From Leptolyngbya sp. FACHB-8 (GTDB lineage Bacteria > Cyanobacteriota > Cyanobacteriia > Elainellales > Elainellaceae), in the NCBI RefSeq assembly GCF_014695575.1, contig NZ_JACJOO010000068.1:1-64000 (forward strand): DNA of 64,000 bases, written 5' to 3'. Positions 16,373 through 25,806 of the stretch are shown here, piece after piece. Made by a program: the position numbers and the translations under genes. The notes under the pieces were generated by a model. That model made no database searches. It was not told the DNA's origin and saw nothing but the letters and a program-made list of their open reading frames with translations. Within the stretch, counting starts at the first letter, position 1. Each line of letters starts with the position of its first letter.

Positions 16373-18805
16373 ATGGACTGGTCTCGCCTGCAAAAAGCAC
16401 TAGAATTGGAAGCTGATCGAGGGTTTGGCGATCTGGTGGGCCGAGAGCATCGGTTCAGCGAATTTTTGCACTTGAGTTTGAAGGAACCACCTTCAGAATT
16501 GGCACAACCTGAACAGGAACGCTTACGGGATATGGCGTCCCGGTTCAGCCGCTACCCCGATTTGTCAGAAGGTCAACGGCGGCATCTGGTCGCAGAGACA
16601 CGGCGGGTGTTGTATGAGTCGCGGCGATCGCTCGACCCACCTGCCCCTGAACCTGCACCCAAATCGCCCAAAACAACACCGCTCGTTGATAAAAAACGCC
16701 GGGTTGAGTTGGAGCAAGCCGTTACATACCTCCCTGGTATCGGTCCCAAAAATGCCGAAAAACTGAGCAAACTGGGGATTTATACAGTCCGTGACTTGCT
16801 GTTCTACTACCCCCGTGACCACATTGATTATGGTAATCAGGTCAATATCCGCCAGCTAAAAGCCGGAGAGACTGTAACCCTGGTAGCCACCGTGAAGCGG
16901 TGTACCTGCTTCGTCAGTCCCAAAAACTCTAAACTCACCATCCTGGAATTGGTGGTGCGGGATTCTACCGGGCAACTCAAAATCAGTAAGTTTCTAGCTG
17001 GAAGTCGCTTTAGTAGTCGGGGCTGGCAGGAACAACAAAAGAAACAATACCCCCCTGGTGCTGTGATTGCGGCTTCGGGCCTGGTGAAAGAAGGGCGCTA
17101 CGGCATTACCCTGGACAATCCTGAAATTGAAGTCATTGACCACGTTGGCGCGTCCATCGAATCCAACAAAGTAGGTCGGGTACTGCCGATTTACCCCCTG
17201 ACAGAAGGGGTAGCCGCGGATCTGGTGCGTAAGGCTGTGATTGGTGCATTGCCAGCAGTCACACAAATCATCGACCCGCTCCCGGAACCCCTGCGGGAGA
17301 AATATGACTTGATGGGATTGCAGGATGCCATTAGCCAAATTCACTATCCTCCTTCCGGTGAGGCTTTGGCAGAAGCTCGACATCGCTTAGTTTTTGACGA
17401 ATTCTTCTATCTACAACTGGGGTTGCTACAGCGTCGTCAGGCTCATCAAGAGCGCATGACTGGGGTCGTGCTGCCGCCTACTGGAGCGTTGATCGATGAG
17501 TTCTACAAGGTATTGCCCTTTAGTCTGACTCAGGCCCAGCAGCGAGTTGTCAATGAAATTTTGGCGGACTTGCAGAAGCCTACGCCCATGAATCGCATTG
17601 TTCAGGGGGATGTGGGTTCTGGTAAGACCGTTGTGGGGGTAGTGGCAATTCTCGCCGCCATTCAAGCCGGTTATCAGGCGGCCTTGATGGCCCCCACAGA
17701 AGTGTTAGCAGAGCAGCATTACCGCAAACTGGTGAGCTGGTTCAACCTGCTCCACCTGCCTGTAGAGTTGTTGACTGGCTCGACGAAAACCAGCCAGCGC
17801 AGGCCGATGCTAGCTCAGCTGGCAACAGGTGAATTGCCGTTACTTGTAGGCACCCATGCGCTAATCGAAGACCCCGTACAGTTTGCCCGGTTGGGATTGG
17901 TGGTGATTGACGAGCAGCACCGCTTTGGAGTGCAGCAACGGGCACGACTCCAGCAAAAGGGCGAAAACCCCCATGTGTTAACAATGACGGCCACGCCAAT
18001 TCCTCGCACTTTGGCTCTAACCCTGCATGGGGATCTGGATGTGAGCCAGATTGATGAGTTACCGCCAGGCCGAAAGGCGATTCAGACGACCGCGCTGTCT
18101 GGGAGAGAGCGATCGCACGCCTACGACCTGATCCGCCGCGAAGTTGCGCAGGGCCGTCAGGTCTACGTGGTACTGCCCCTGGTCGAGGAATCCGAGAAGC
18201 TGGATCTAAAATCAGCGATCGAAGAACACCAACATTTGCAAGAACTGGTCTTCCCTGAATTTTCAGTGGGCCTGCTTCATGGACGCATGACCTCTGCCGA
18301 GAAGGACGATGCCATCAATCGCTTCCGCAACAACGAAACACAACTGCTAGTGTCCACAACAGTGGTGGAAGTTGGGGTTGACGTACCCAACGCCACTGTC
18401 ATGCTGATTGAACATGCAGAACGGTTCGGGCTCTCCCAGTTACACCAGTTGCGGGGACGTGTTGGTCGAGGAGCCGAGCAGTCCTTCTGTCTGCTGATGT
18501 CCAGCACGAAATCGGAAACCGCTCGCCAGCGACTGAAAGTGCTGGAGCAATCTCAGGACGGCTTCTTCATCTCTGAAATGGATTTGCGCTTCCGGGGGCC
18601 AGGGGAAGTGCTAGGCACCCGGCAGTCAGGACTCCCCGATCTAGCCCTCGCGAGTCTGGTAGATGACCAGGAGGTGTTACAACTGGCACGCCAGGCTGCT
18701 GAACGGGTAATGGAACTTGACCCAACCATTCAACGCTGGCTGCCCATGAAGGAAGAGTTGCGCCGCCGCTATGCCAAGCTCATGGGTGGAGCCATCCTGA
18801 CCTGA
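16373..18805 (+). CDS. recG: ATP-dependent DNA helicase RecG
   Basis: The 810-residue protein has a helix-hairpin-helix-like start of the wedge region (LPGIGPKNAEKLSKLGIYTV, residues about 123-142), an OB-fold wedge domain, and a superfamily 2 helicase core. Walker A is GDVGSGKT (about 413) and Walker B is DEQH (about 514), followed by TATPIPRTLALTLHGDLD, the helicase C motif QLHQLRGRVGRG and the C-terminal RecG motif FRGPGEVLGTRQSG. It reverses stalled forks and processes Holliday junctions and D-loops. It is about 115 residues longer than E. coli RecG because of the N-terminal extension (1-115), as in other cyanobacteria and plants. Confidence 0.97.
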   Translation: MDWSRLQKALELEADRGFGDLVGREHRFSEFLHLSLKEPPSELAQPEQERLRDMASRFSRYPDLSEGQRRHLVAETRRVLYESRRSLDPPAPEPAPKSPKTTPLVDKKRRVELEQAVTYLPGIGPKNAEKLSKLGIYTVRDLLFYYPRDHIDYGNQVNIRQLKAGETVTLVATVKRCTCFVSPKNSKLTILELVVRDSTGQLKISKFLAGSRFSSRGWQEQQKKQYPPGAVIAASGLVKEGRYGITLDNPEIEVIDHVGASIESNKVGRVLPIYPLTEGVAADLVRKAVIGALPAVTQIIDPLPEPLREKYDLMGLQDAISQIHYPPSGEALAEARHRLVFDEFFYLQLGLLQRRQAHQERMTGVVLPPTGALIDEFYKVLPFSLTQAQQRVVNEILADLQKPTPMNRIVQGDVGSGKTVVGVVAILAAIQAGYQAALMAPTEVLAEQHYRKLVSWFNLLHLPVELLTGSTKTSQRRPMLAQLATGELPLLVGTHALIEDPVQFARLGLVVIDEQHRFGVQQRARLQQKGENPHVLTMTATPIPRTLALTLHGDLDVSQIDELPPGRKAIQTTALSGRERSHAYDLIRREVAQGRQVYVVLPLVEESEKLDLKSAIEEHQHLQELVFPEFSVGLLHGRMTSAEKDDAINRFRNNETQLLVSTTVVEVGVDVPNATVMLIEHAERFGLSQLHQLRGRVGRGAEQSFCLLMSSTKSETARQRLKVLEQSQDGFFISEMDLRFRGPGEVLGTRQSGLPDLALASLVDDQEVLQLARQAAERVMELDPTIQRWLPMKEELRRRYAKLMGGAILT

Positions 18806-18857
18806 GCAGATGAACGTGAGTTACTCGTTCAATCGGTTGCAGTGCGACCCAAGATAC

Positions 18858-18967
18858 TAACCTAACTGCAGTTCGGGATAAGCTGAAGTGCTTATTTTGG
18901 CGTAAGCGTTTTCGAGTGCCGCGCAATGCGCGGCACTCGAAAACGCCCTTAACCCGAATTGAGGTTA
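18858..18967. mobile_element. Family G double-hairpin element, copy 2
   Basis: It is an inverted relative of 6169-6294. AGTTCGGGATAAGCTGAAGT lies on the left, a truncated Y arm (TATTTTGGCG) follows, then an intact X hairpin (GCGTTTTCGAGTGCCGCGC arms, 18905-18945), then CCTTAACCCGAATTGAGGTTA. It is non-coding and lies between the recG and DUF4230 genes, which converge. Confidence 0.8.
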
Positions 18968-18970
18968 ACC

Positions 18971-19020
18971 TAACCTCAATTCGGAATAAGCTAAAAGGCC
19001 CTTAACCGGAACTGAGGTTA
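18971..19020. mobile_element. Family G element, hairpin-less copy 3
   Basis: TAACCTCAATTCGGAATAAG, a short spacer, and CCTTAACCGGAACTGAGGTTA form the two ends of family G with both internal hairpins missing. The final TTA is the stop codon of the minus-strand gene 19018-19986. Confidence 0.75.
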
Positions 19021-19986
19021 GCCTAAGGGTGGGTTGGGTGCTGTCTGGGGCAATGGATTGGAGGGATTTGCAGGCAGGGGTTCCGCAGGCAGGGGTTGAG
19101 AGGATGGTGAGGATGGAACTGTAGAGTTGGCCGGAGCCTGAGTTGCTGGGGCTACCGAAGGAGCTGCCACCGAAGGAGCTACCGCCGGAGGAGCTGTCGC
19201 TGGAGGAGGAGCTGAGGGGGCTGTCGGGGTTGTGGCTGCGGCAGGTGCTGTAGGCGATGGCGCTACGCAGGAACCCGGCGGTGGTGCCTGGGTCAGAACC
19301 GTCACAGCGCCGTAGCCTGTTGTGGTGAGGAGCTGCCGAATAGCGAGTTCAGCACGGGTATTGGCTTCCTGCAAAATACCTTCGTTACAGGCAGCGGAAA
19401 CAACCTGTTGAAGGGTTTGTTGTTGCGCTAGTTGTTGCAGTTCGGGAGCTGCATCGGGGCCAAGGCCGAGGAAGCCGCGATCGTAATCGTACACCTGAGA
19501 GCGGTTGACATCAATTTTGCTATCTAAAATCTTGGGGGGTGGCAACTGAATGGTGAGGGCGTTGTTGTCGGCCAGTTGCACGTTCTCGCGCGTTATTTGA
19601 GAGAGGTCAATTCCCGCCCTCACTTCTCCATGGGCGATGTAGAGGAGAGTAGTGGAACCGACCCTATATCCAGCAAAGGTGCGATCGCGCGATGTTGGCA
19701 CCACGGCCTGCATCGTAAACTTTGCTGTCGTTAACTCACTCATGCCCTGCACCTGCTGAACCACGACGGACTGCACATCCACCTTGGGCTCAGACTCCTG
19801 CACAGGGTTCTGCAACGGGGGTAGAACTCGCCTTACTCCCCCTAATAGGCTCGCTCCATCCCGCAATAGACCAGAACCGATCAGCAACCCCGTAATGACC
19901 AGCCCTCCCGTCAGCATGAGTGACAGATTGTAGAAGAAACGAGAAGCCGGATGGGAGGAGTTTGGCGGGCGGGAATTCTGTTCCAT
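19018..19986 (-). CDS. DUF4230-like membrane-anchored protein
   Basis: The 322-residue protein starts MEQNSRPPNSSH, then has one membrane helix (about 18-42: NLSLMLTGGLVITGLLIGSG). A domain of about 150 residues follows that resembles DUF4230 (SVVVQQVQGMSELTTAKFTM, GEVRAGIDLSQI, LPPPKILDSKIDVNRSQVYD). The last 80 residues are Pro/Ala-rich, low complexity and probably disordered (APSPTAPAAATTPTAPSAPP). It should sit with the domain outside the cytoplasm, or in the lumen. Its stop codon TAA is also the first three bases of a family G element, so the element may have changed the C terminus. Function unknown. Confidence 0.8.
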   Translation of the reverse strand: MEQNSRPPNSSHPASRFFYNLSLMLTGGLVITGLLIGSGLLRDGASLLGGVRRVLPPLQNPVQESEPKVDVQSVVVQQVQGMSELTTAKFTMQAVVPTSRDRTFAGYRVGSTTLLYIAHGEVRAGIDLSQITRENVQLADNNALTIQLPPPKILDSKIDVNRSQVYDYDRGFLGLGPDAAPELQQLAQQQTLQQVVSAACNEGILQEANTRAELAIRQLLTTTGYGAVTVLTQAPPPGSCVAPSPTAPAAATTPTAPSAPPPATAPPAVAPSVAAPSVAPATQAPANSTVPSSPSSQPLPAEPLPANPSNPLPQTAPNPPLG

Positions 19987-20137
19987 CGGTTGTCTAGGGC
20001 GTGAGCCACTACCTGAGCGTTGTTTCTATGATGACGCTTGGAAGAATCTTTGGGTTCGATGCAAGGGCTGATCTACGATAACGTAGGTCAAGCCAGTAGA
20101 ATGGCAGTTAAGTTTCGTTTCGCACGACACCCTAACC

Positions 20138-20479
20138 ATGTTTAAGTCCACCACCCGCCATATTCGTATCTTTTCTGCCGAAATCCAGAACGACGAACTG
20201 GTGCCCGTCCCTGACAAGCTCACGTTGGATGTCGACCCAGACAATGAGCTGAATTGGAATGATACGGCGTTGCAAGCGGTCTATCATAAATTTGACGAGC
20301 TGGTGGCCTCCTATGACGGAGAAGACCTGAACGACTACAACCTCCGTCGTATTGGCTCAGATCTAGAGCATTTTGTGCGATCGCTCCTCCACGAGGGCCA
20401 AATCACTTATAACCTACAGAGCCGTGTCCGTAACTATAGTCTCGGCATGCCTCGGGTTGCGGAAGACATCAACGTCTAA
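20138..20479 (+). CDS. ndhM: NAD(P)H-quinone oxidoreductase subunit M
   Basis: The product (113 residues) matches NdhM: MFKSTTRHIRIFSAEIQNDE, LTLDVDPDNELNWN, YDGEDLNDYNLRRIGSDLEH and FVRSLLHEGQITYNLQSRV. NdhM is a peripheral, oxygenic-phototroph-specific subunit of the thylakoid NDH-1 complex that joins cyclic electron flow and CO2 uptake. It is divergent from the DUF4230 gene, with about 150 bp between. Confidence 0.95.
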   Translation: MFKSTTRHIRIFSAEIQNDELVPVPDKLTLDVDPDNELNWNDTALQAVYHKFDELVASYDGEDLNDYNLRRIGSDLEHFVRSLLHEGQITYNLQSRVRNYSLGMPRVAEDINV

Positions 20480-20513
20480 TCTCTGTCGGTCATTCAATTG
20501 AGTGAAACGATCC

Positions 20514-20544
20514 GTTGTGTGGGGCACCTTATGCCGCACACAAC
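20514..20544. repeat. 31-bp palindrome
   Basis: GTTGTGTGGGGCA and TGCCGCACACAAC pair with one mismatch around a CCTTA loop, 34 bp after ndhM. It belongs to the GGGGCAC-tip group. The rest of the 325-bp gap to the PP2C gene has an inverted pair CATTCTGGTA/TACCAGAATG (about 20608-20654) and no convincing gene. Confidence 0.8.
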
Positions 20545-20804
20545 TTGTTTTTTCAAGACTATGCAGAGTTCATCGTTCTAGGGCTTATGGAAGTCACTAT
20601 CCATGGGCATTCTGGTAAATGAGTTCGGTGCTATCCACCACATCTACCAGAATGTTCAAACCCGATTGTCGTGCAATACATCCCAAAAAAATTCAATCCT
20701 ATTGATAGAAAACCGATCTTCGCAGGAAATTAGCGCCATCTTGAAAGGGCTAGGCTATCCTGATAAGACCGATTCCTGTGGTATTCAGGTGCCACGCCCG
20801 GTTC

Positions 20805-23132
20805 ATGCTGTATTGCCCCAATCCAACTTGCCAAACCCTTAACCTTGAGGGAACTCGTATTTGCCAGCAGTGTCATTCGCCGCTGCCCTATCGTTACCTA
20901 TGGGCCGCAGGTCTGACATCCCCTGCACCCGAAGCAGGCCGTTTGCTGGGCGATCGCTACCTTAGCAAAGGTAACGGTATCTTCCTCGATACCCTACCCG
21001 GCTATCCTCCCATCGCCAGCATTGAAGAGTTGCCAGATTTTCTTCTGGCTTATCTGCGACTTGCGGCCCTGCGGCTGCACATCCCCCTGGCCTATGACTT
21101 GATTCCTCAAGACCCAACCTCCGGGAACGCAAACTTGCTGTTGCTGGAGGAAGCCGCCCTCTGGCAACCTGAGCGTTCGGTCAGCAGCTCTAAAGGAAAT
21201 CCCTCAACAGTTGCTGTGCTTCCGGCGATCACGCCACTCTGGGAAAAGGTATCCGGACGACGGCAACTGTCCTGGCTCTGGCAAATCGCGAATTTGTGGG
21301 AACCGATGGTCCGTGAGGGAGTCGGCTCTACATTACTCACACCAGAGTTGCTGCGGGTTGAGGGCTGCCTTTTACGCATCTTAGAATTACGCTCAGACCA
21401 CCCCGATCAGCCTGCTACATTGGCCCATTTAGGGCAGCTTTGGCAAACCTGGCAACGCAGCGCTCAACCTGACATTGCAGCATTTCTCAATACGTTAAGT
21501 GCAGGCCTGCTGGAGGGTAGAATCAACAGCTCGATCGCCCTGATCGAAGAACTCGACCAGCAGATTGCGATCGCCAATCGAGGTAAGCCACGCCACATTC
21601 ACATTGCGACTCAGACTGATCAGGGGCCAACGCGATCGCGGAATGAAGATGCGTGCTACCCCGCCAGCGGCACACTTCAATCTGAGATTTTACAAAGTGG
21701 GCAACCCTCCAGCCCGCTGGCTATTGTGTGTGACGGGATCGGCGGGCATCAGGGCGGCGATGTGGCATCTAATTTGGCCATCGCAGCTGTTTACCAGAAG
21801 CTTCAGAACTTACCCGTCGTCACCCTGAGCCCTGAAGCAATCGCCTATGCCATCGATGAGAGTGTGGCGATCGCCAATGACCGCATCAGCCAGCGCAATG
21901 ACGACGAGCAGCGGCAAGACCGCCAGCGCATGGGCACAACCCTGGTTATGGGACTGATCAAACATCAGGAGCTTTATGTCGGCCATGTGGGGGACAGCCG
22001 TGCGTATTGGATCACCCCCTGGGGGTGCCACCAGATTACCCTTGACGATGACGTGGCATCTCGCCAAATGCGGCTGGGTTACAACTTCTACCGGCAGGCT
22101 CTACAGCACCCCAATGCAGGGTCTCTGGTGCAAGCTCTGGGGATGAGTGGCTCCAGCCTGTTACACCCAACCGTACAACGGCTGCTGATTGATGAGGACA
22201 GTGTGCTGTTGTTCTGCTCGGATGGGCTCAGTGATGGCGATCGCGTCGAGGAGTATTGGGATACCAATCTCCTGCCGGTGTTGCGAGGGCAGGCCGATTT
22301 AGTGGGCGTCAGTCAACGGCTGGTTGAGCTTGCAAACACCCTCAATGGTCACGACAACGTTACCGTTGCTGTCGTTCATTACCAGGTACCCGATGCATCC
22401 GCAGATCGGGAGCTGATTACGAATTATATGAGTTCGACTTTAGGCGACGTGCCGATTCCAGTGGCCAAGGAGCCTCAAGCAGTTTTGTCTGCTCCGTCGC
22501 CGACTACGACCCCAACGGCTACCCAGGTCGTTGCGCCCACAGCGACAGTAGTCGAGCCGGCCCCTCGTCGCCCCGTGCCGCTGTTTCTCAGCCTGGTCTT
22601 TGCTACTGTGCTGGTAGGGGTGCTGGCCTATCTGCTCCTACCCATATTGAGGGGGGCCGGTTTCCTGGCATCTGATCCATCTCCTACATCTACACCTCAG
22701 CCATCACCAAGCTCGACAGCTCCCTCTCCTTTAGCCCCATCTGCTGTGATTCAGGTTGGTCGCGTAAATACGAGCAATCCTGCACCCCTGGGGCTATTTC
22801 CACAACCTCAATTAGGCGATGCTGCGGGGAAATCCATCACACCTGGGACTGTGCTTCAAGTCATTGAGAAGCCCTCTATCGAAGGCACACCCTGGCTACG
22901 GGTGCAGGTGTGCTCTCTGGGTTCCGAATCGACGGCTGCCCCTCCTCCAACGGAAGTGGCCAGCCTAACCCTTGTGCCACAACTTGGAGAAGAAGGATGG
23001 GTGCAAGAAGCTGAGCTGTTGCCCCGAGCCATGCCGGTAGCAACAGAAGCGATCGCTGGCTCACCCTGCGGCCCCACCGCTACCCCCCTCTCACCTCAAA
23101 CCCCGACCCCAACTCCTCCTCCTCTCGGCTAG
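20805..23132 (+). CDS. PP2C-type Ser/Thr phosphatase with zinc ribbon and membrane segment
   Basis: The protein has 775 residues from MLYCPNPTCQ. Cys4, Cys9, Cys20 and Cys23 form a zinc ribbon. A helical region (about 40-260) is followed by a PP2C domain (about 263-528). Its metal-binding residues are present: RNEDACYP (Glu281, Asp282), VCDGIGGHQGG (Asp310), YVGHVGDSRAY (Asp397), LFCSDGLSDGD (Asp473) and GHDNVT (Asp517). A Pro-rich linker, one membrane helix (about 590-615, FLSLVFATVLVGVLAYLLLP) and a C-terminal SH3-like segment follow. It should dephosphorylate Ser/Thr in the cytoplasm. The next genes carry FHA domains, which read phospho-Thr, so it may reset that signal. An upstream start would add nine residues. 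Confidence 0.9.
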   Translation: MLYCPNPTCQTLNLEGTRICQQCHSPLPYRYLWAAGLTSPAPEAGRLLGDRYLSKGNGIFLDTLPGYPPIASIEELPDFLLAYLRLAALRLHIPLAYDLIPQDPTSGNANLLLLEEAALWQPERSVSSSKGNPSTVAVLPAITPLWEKVSGRRQLSWLWQIANLWEPMVREGVGSTLLTPELLRVEGCLLRILELRSDHPDQPATLAHLGQLWQTWQRSAQPDIAAFLNTLSAGLLEGRINSSIALIEELDQQIAIANRGKPRHIHIATQTDQGPTRSRNEDACYPASGTLQSEILQSGQPSSPLAIVCDGIGGHQGGDVASNLAIAAVYQKLQNLPVVTLSPEAIAYAIDESVAIANDRISQRNDDEQRQDRQRMGTTLVMGLIKHQELYVGHVGDSRAYWITPWGCHQITLDDDVASRQMRLGYNFYRQALQHPNAGSLVQALGMSGSSLLHPTVQRLLIDEDSVLLFCSDGLSDGDRVEEYWDTNLLPVLRGQADLVGVSQRLVELANTLNGHDNVTVAVVHYQVPDASADRELITNYMSSTLGDVPIPVAKEPQAVLSAPSPTTTPTATQVVAPTATVVEPAPRRPVPLFLSLVFATVLVGVLAYLLLPILRGAGFLASDPSPTSTPQPSPSSTAPSPLAPSAVIQVGRVNTSNPAPLGLFPQPQLGDAAGKSITPGTVLQVIEKPSIEGTPWLRVQVCSLGSESTAAPPPTEVASLTLVPQLGEEGWVQEAELLPRAMPVATEAIAGSPCGPTATPLSPQTPTPTPPPLG

Positions 23133-23144
23133 AGTTCTATCAAC

Positions 23145-23185
23145 TTATTGCAAAAGCGCTGATGTCACCGGCGTTTTTGCAATAA
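23145..23185 (+). terminator. Hairpin after PP2C gene
   Basis: TTATTGCAAAAGCGC and GCGTTTTTGCAATAA pair over 15 bp, 12 bp after the stop codon. It may act as a weak terminator or a stabilising hairpin between the PP2C and CHAT-FHA genes. Confidence 0.65.
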
Positions 23186-23357
23186 TTGCGACTGAACCTT
23201 ACAGGAAGCGCAAAAGTAGCGCAAACTGAAGCAAACTCTTCATTACTGAAGAGCGCTACCGGGATTCTATGGATTTCGGGAAAGAACCGGATAAACTAGA
23301 GGGTAATCCGAATCATCGTCTGTTTTCGACGGCTGAGCAGTCCACAGTCTTCCCTTC

Positions 23358-24971
23358 ATGCCTGAAAATCCTTGTTTAAGACTGGCGATCGACCGCCTCA
23401 ATGCCACCGCCCAGTCCAACCACTACGCGATTTGGGTGATTCAGGCACCCCATCAGGCGGGCTATGCTCATAACGATCAAACCTGGACTGAACCTCTAAA
23501 TAAATCCTGGCAAGCATGGCAGGCTTTGTTTTCGTCACAACCATTACCCGACGTTCAAAATTTACCCCGGTTGCAATTTCCGACCCCTGAGGGCAATGAG
23601 GAAATTCCAACCAACTACACCAGTCGCTTGATGCAATACCTGGGCATTATGCTCTGGGAGTGGCTGTTTGATGGACCGATTCAGAATAGTCTGGATCAGA
23701 GTCGAGGCATTTCCATGGGGATGGAACAACCCCTGCGGCTCCGTCTGGAAATTCGAGATCCGAACCTGGTGACGATTCCCTGGGAAATTATGCAATCTCG
23801 CCCGGGGCAACGGGCTATGGGTCTGCACCATGAGCAATTACTGTTTAGCCGTACGACCTACGACGTTGATCCCCTAGTGCTGGGGGAGGAGGATCGGAGC
23901 TTAAACATTTTGCTGGTGCAAGGGGTCAAGGCCCTCGGCACAGAGTCGCCCTTTGAGGTAGAGAAGCCACTGAACCTGGAAGCCGAGGCGGAGGCGATCG
24001 CCCAGGCCTTCCGGAGCGGCAGCGACATCTCTATCGGCGCAAACTGGCGCAATTCTGCCCACTGTGAAGTCGATATTTTGGTACAGCCCACCCCGGCAGA
24101 GTTGACGCGCTATTTAGAACGCAAACACTATAACGTATTGTTCTACAGCGGCCACGGGATGCCAGGGCCAGATGGTGGACTGCTCTATCTCCGCCCCGAT
24201 GCCACGTTAAATGGCACCGAACTGGCCCAATTGCTGACCCGCTGTCGTGTCAAGCTAGCCGTGTTCAATGCCTGCTGGGGGGCGCAGCCCGACATGCGGA
24301 ATGGGGCATTTATTCCTCGCAGCAGTTTAGCCGAGGTGCTCATTCACCATGGTGTTCCGGCAGTGCTGGGGATGCGCGACACCATTGCCGATAACGAAGC
24401 TTTGAGCTTTATTCAGCGGTTTGCGCGATCGCTCTCCGATCGCTCTCCCATTGATGCGGCCGTTGCTGTGGCCCGGCAACACTTACTTACGCTCTACCGC
24501 TTTAATTCCCCAGCCTGGAGTTTGCCGGTGCTGTATATGCACCCAGAATTTAACGGCGAGCTCCTCAGGCCAGTGCATGATTCTGCGACGACGCAGATGC
24601 CTCCCGACACGCCATCGCACATGATGGGTTTGCAAATTCCTCCGGCTTATTTGCGATCGCTTGAGACCATTGAAACTCCCTGGCCCATCCAGGGTGGCCG
24701 GATGCGCATTGGCTCCCTCGATAACAATGACCTGGTCTTAAGGGGGGCAGGGGTTTCTCGCCGCCACGCCGAAATTTTCTATCGGGATGCTGCGGATGGA
24801 GGAGAGATGCAGTCCGGCTACTTCCTACGAGATTTTTCGCGATTTGGAACGTTGATGCTACGGTCGGACAACCGATGGTATAAGATTCATCAACAGGAAG
24901 TTCCCCTTAGAAGCCGCACCCAACTGTGTTTTGGAACTCACAAAGTTGAGTTTCTCGTTGACGAGATGTAA
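23358..24971 (+). CDS. CHAT-domain caspase-like protease with C-terminal FHA domain
   Basis: The protein has 537 residues. Residues about 120-400 form a CHAT (caspase HetF-associated) domain: LEIRDPNLVTIPWEIMQ, the histidine motif FYSGHG (His266) and the cysteine motif FNACWG (Cys306), so the catalytic dyad is intact. Residues about 445-535 form an FHA domain with RIGSLDNNDLVL (Arg450), GVSRRHAEI (Ser467, Arg468, His470) and FGT (as in the usual N-G-T). Residues 1-115 are an unassigned N-terminal region. There is no signal peptide. It probably is a cytoplasmic peptidase recruited by phospho-Thr peptides. It is 225 bp after the PP2C gene. Substrate unknown. Confidence 0.9.
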   Translation: MPENPCLRLAIDRLNATAQSNHYAIWVIQAPHQAGYAHNDQTWTEPLNKSWQAWQALFSSQPLPDVQNLPRLQFPTPEGNEEIPTNYTSRLMQYLGIMLWEWLFDGPIQNSLDQSRGISMGMEQPLRLRLEIRDPNLVTIPWEIMQSRPGQRAMGLHHEQLLFSRTTYDVDPLVLGEEDRSLNILLVQGVKALGTESPFEVEKPLNLEAEAEAIAQAFRSGSDISIGANWRNSAHCEVDILVQPTPAELTRYLERKHYNVLFYSGHGMPGPDGGLLYLRPDATLNGTELAQLLTRCRVKLAVFNACWGAQPDMRNGAFIPRSSLAEVLIHHGVPAVLGMRDTIADNEALSFIQRFARSLSDRSPIDAAVAVARQHLLTLYRFNSPAWSLPVLYMHPEFNGELLRPVHDSATTQMPPDTPSHMMGLQIPPAYLRSLETIETPWPIQGGRMRIGSLDNNDLVLRGAGVSRRHAEIFYRDAADGGEMQSGYFLRDFSRFGTLMLRSDNRWYKIHQQEVPLRSRTQLCFGTHKVEFLVDEM

Positions 24972-25102
24972 GACTCGGATTAATTCTATAAGTTACTAAA
25001 TCGGGTGATTTCGAGAAAATTTTTCAGCCAGTTGCGGAACTGCCACAGAAAACCCTGTAGTCAGGGATGGCGATAACGCCCGGCGCATTAGAAATTTGGA
25101 GC

Positions 25103-25723
25103 ATGGTCCCTATGGCAAGCGATTCTGTCCGTCCCCTATCGATTCCATCTCAGGCTGTAGCAGAGTTAGAACTGATTGAGCTACTGCTCGATCAAACCTC
25201 CCCCACCTACCCCTGGAATCCTGCTGACCCCGATGTATGGTCTTACTGTGAAGCCCTGGAGCAGGAAATCGCCGATACGTGGTCGACAGAAGAGTTTCAG
25301 CCCTATGTAAGCAGCCTATCTGACCAATTTGACCAACTTTGGGAAACGGCTTCACCCGCTGTTGATTTGGGCGTTATTTTCCCAACTGAGATCTTCCAGC
25401 GGTTCTCCGCTCAGGTTCCCAGCAACTTGCTGGAAGGGATTGTGCGTCGTGCTCGTCAGGTATTGGCTGATAACCTGGCGCTGGCAGACCAACTGGTACT
25501 TTGCGTTCAAGATCTGCTTCCTACCTGGGCCGATGATGACCTCTATGTTCTGGCTCGTCCCTTTGCGGTCGCCATGCGGAGTGGAGATTCCACTATTTTG
25601 GAAGGCACTCTGCAATCTGTACGCTGCGAAGCTTGGGAGGCGCTCTCGGAGATTGAGCAGGCTCGGCTTAGCTTGGCGATCGCCCGCTACGTCCTCAATC
25701 AACAGTCTCATCCTGGCGCCTAA
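25103..25723 (+). CDS. Conserved hypothetical protein of the FHA/CHAT cluster
   Basis: The product is about 206 residues from ATG 25103 (MVPMASDSVRPLS); ATGs at 25067 and 25112 are alternatives. It is soluble, acidic and mostly helical, with WNPADPDVWSYCEALEQEIA near the start and LLPTWADDDLYVLARPFAVA in the second half. I recognise no domain. It lies between the CHAT-FHA and FHA-PrsW genes, 131 bp after the first, and converges with the second. A role with its neighbours is only inference. Confidence 0.65.
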   Translation: MVPMASDSVRPLSIPSQAVAELELIELLLDQTSPTYPWNPADPDVWSYCEALEQEIADTWSTEEFQPYVSSLSDQFDQLWETASPAVDLGVIFPTEIFQRFSAQVPSNLLEGIVRRARQVLADNLALADQLVLCVQDLLPTWADDDLYVLARPFAVAMRSGDSTILEGTLQSVRCEAWEALSEIEQARLSLAIARYVLNQQSHPGA

Positions 25724-25738
25724 AATACTGGCCTCATG

Positions 25739-25796
25739 AACCCCCATTACTGCTGCAGCGACGTTGCTTTTCGTTCCTACAACAGCAATGGGGGTT
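25739..25796 (+). terminator. Terminator-like hairpin
   Basis: AACCCCCATTACTGCTG and CAGCAATGGGGGTT pair with one bulge, followed by TTCC, 15 bp after the stop codon. The loop is long (about 25 bases). Confidence 0.65.
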
Positions 25797-25806
25797 TTCC
25801 ATTTGG

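Noticed and set aside
20603-20842. 79-codon frame between ndhM and the PP2C gene
   Set aside because: It overlaps the start of the PP2C gene and its first codons form half of an inverted repeat; no domain is seen.
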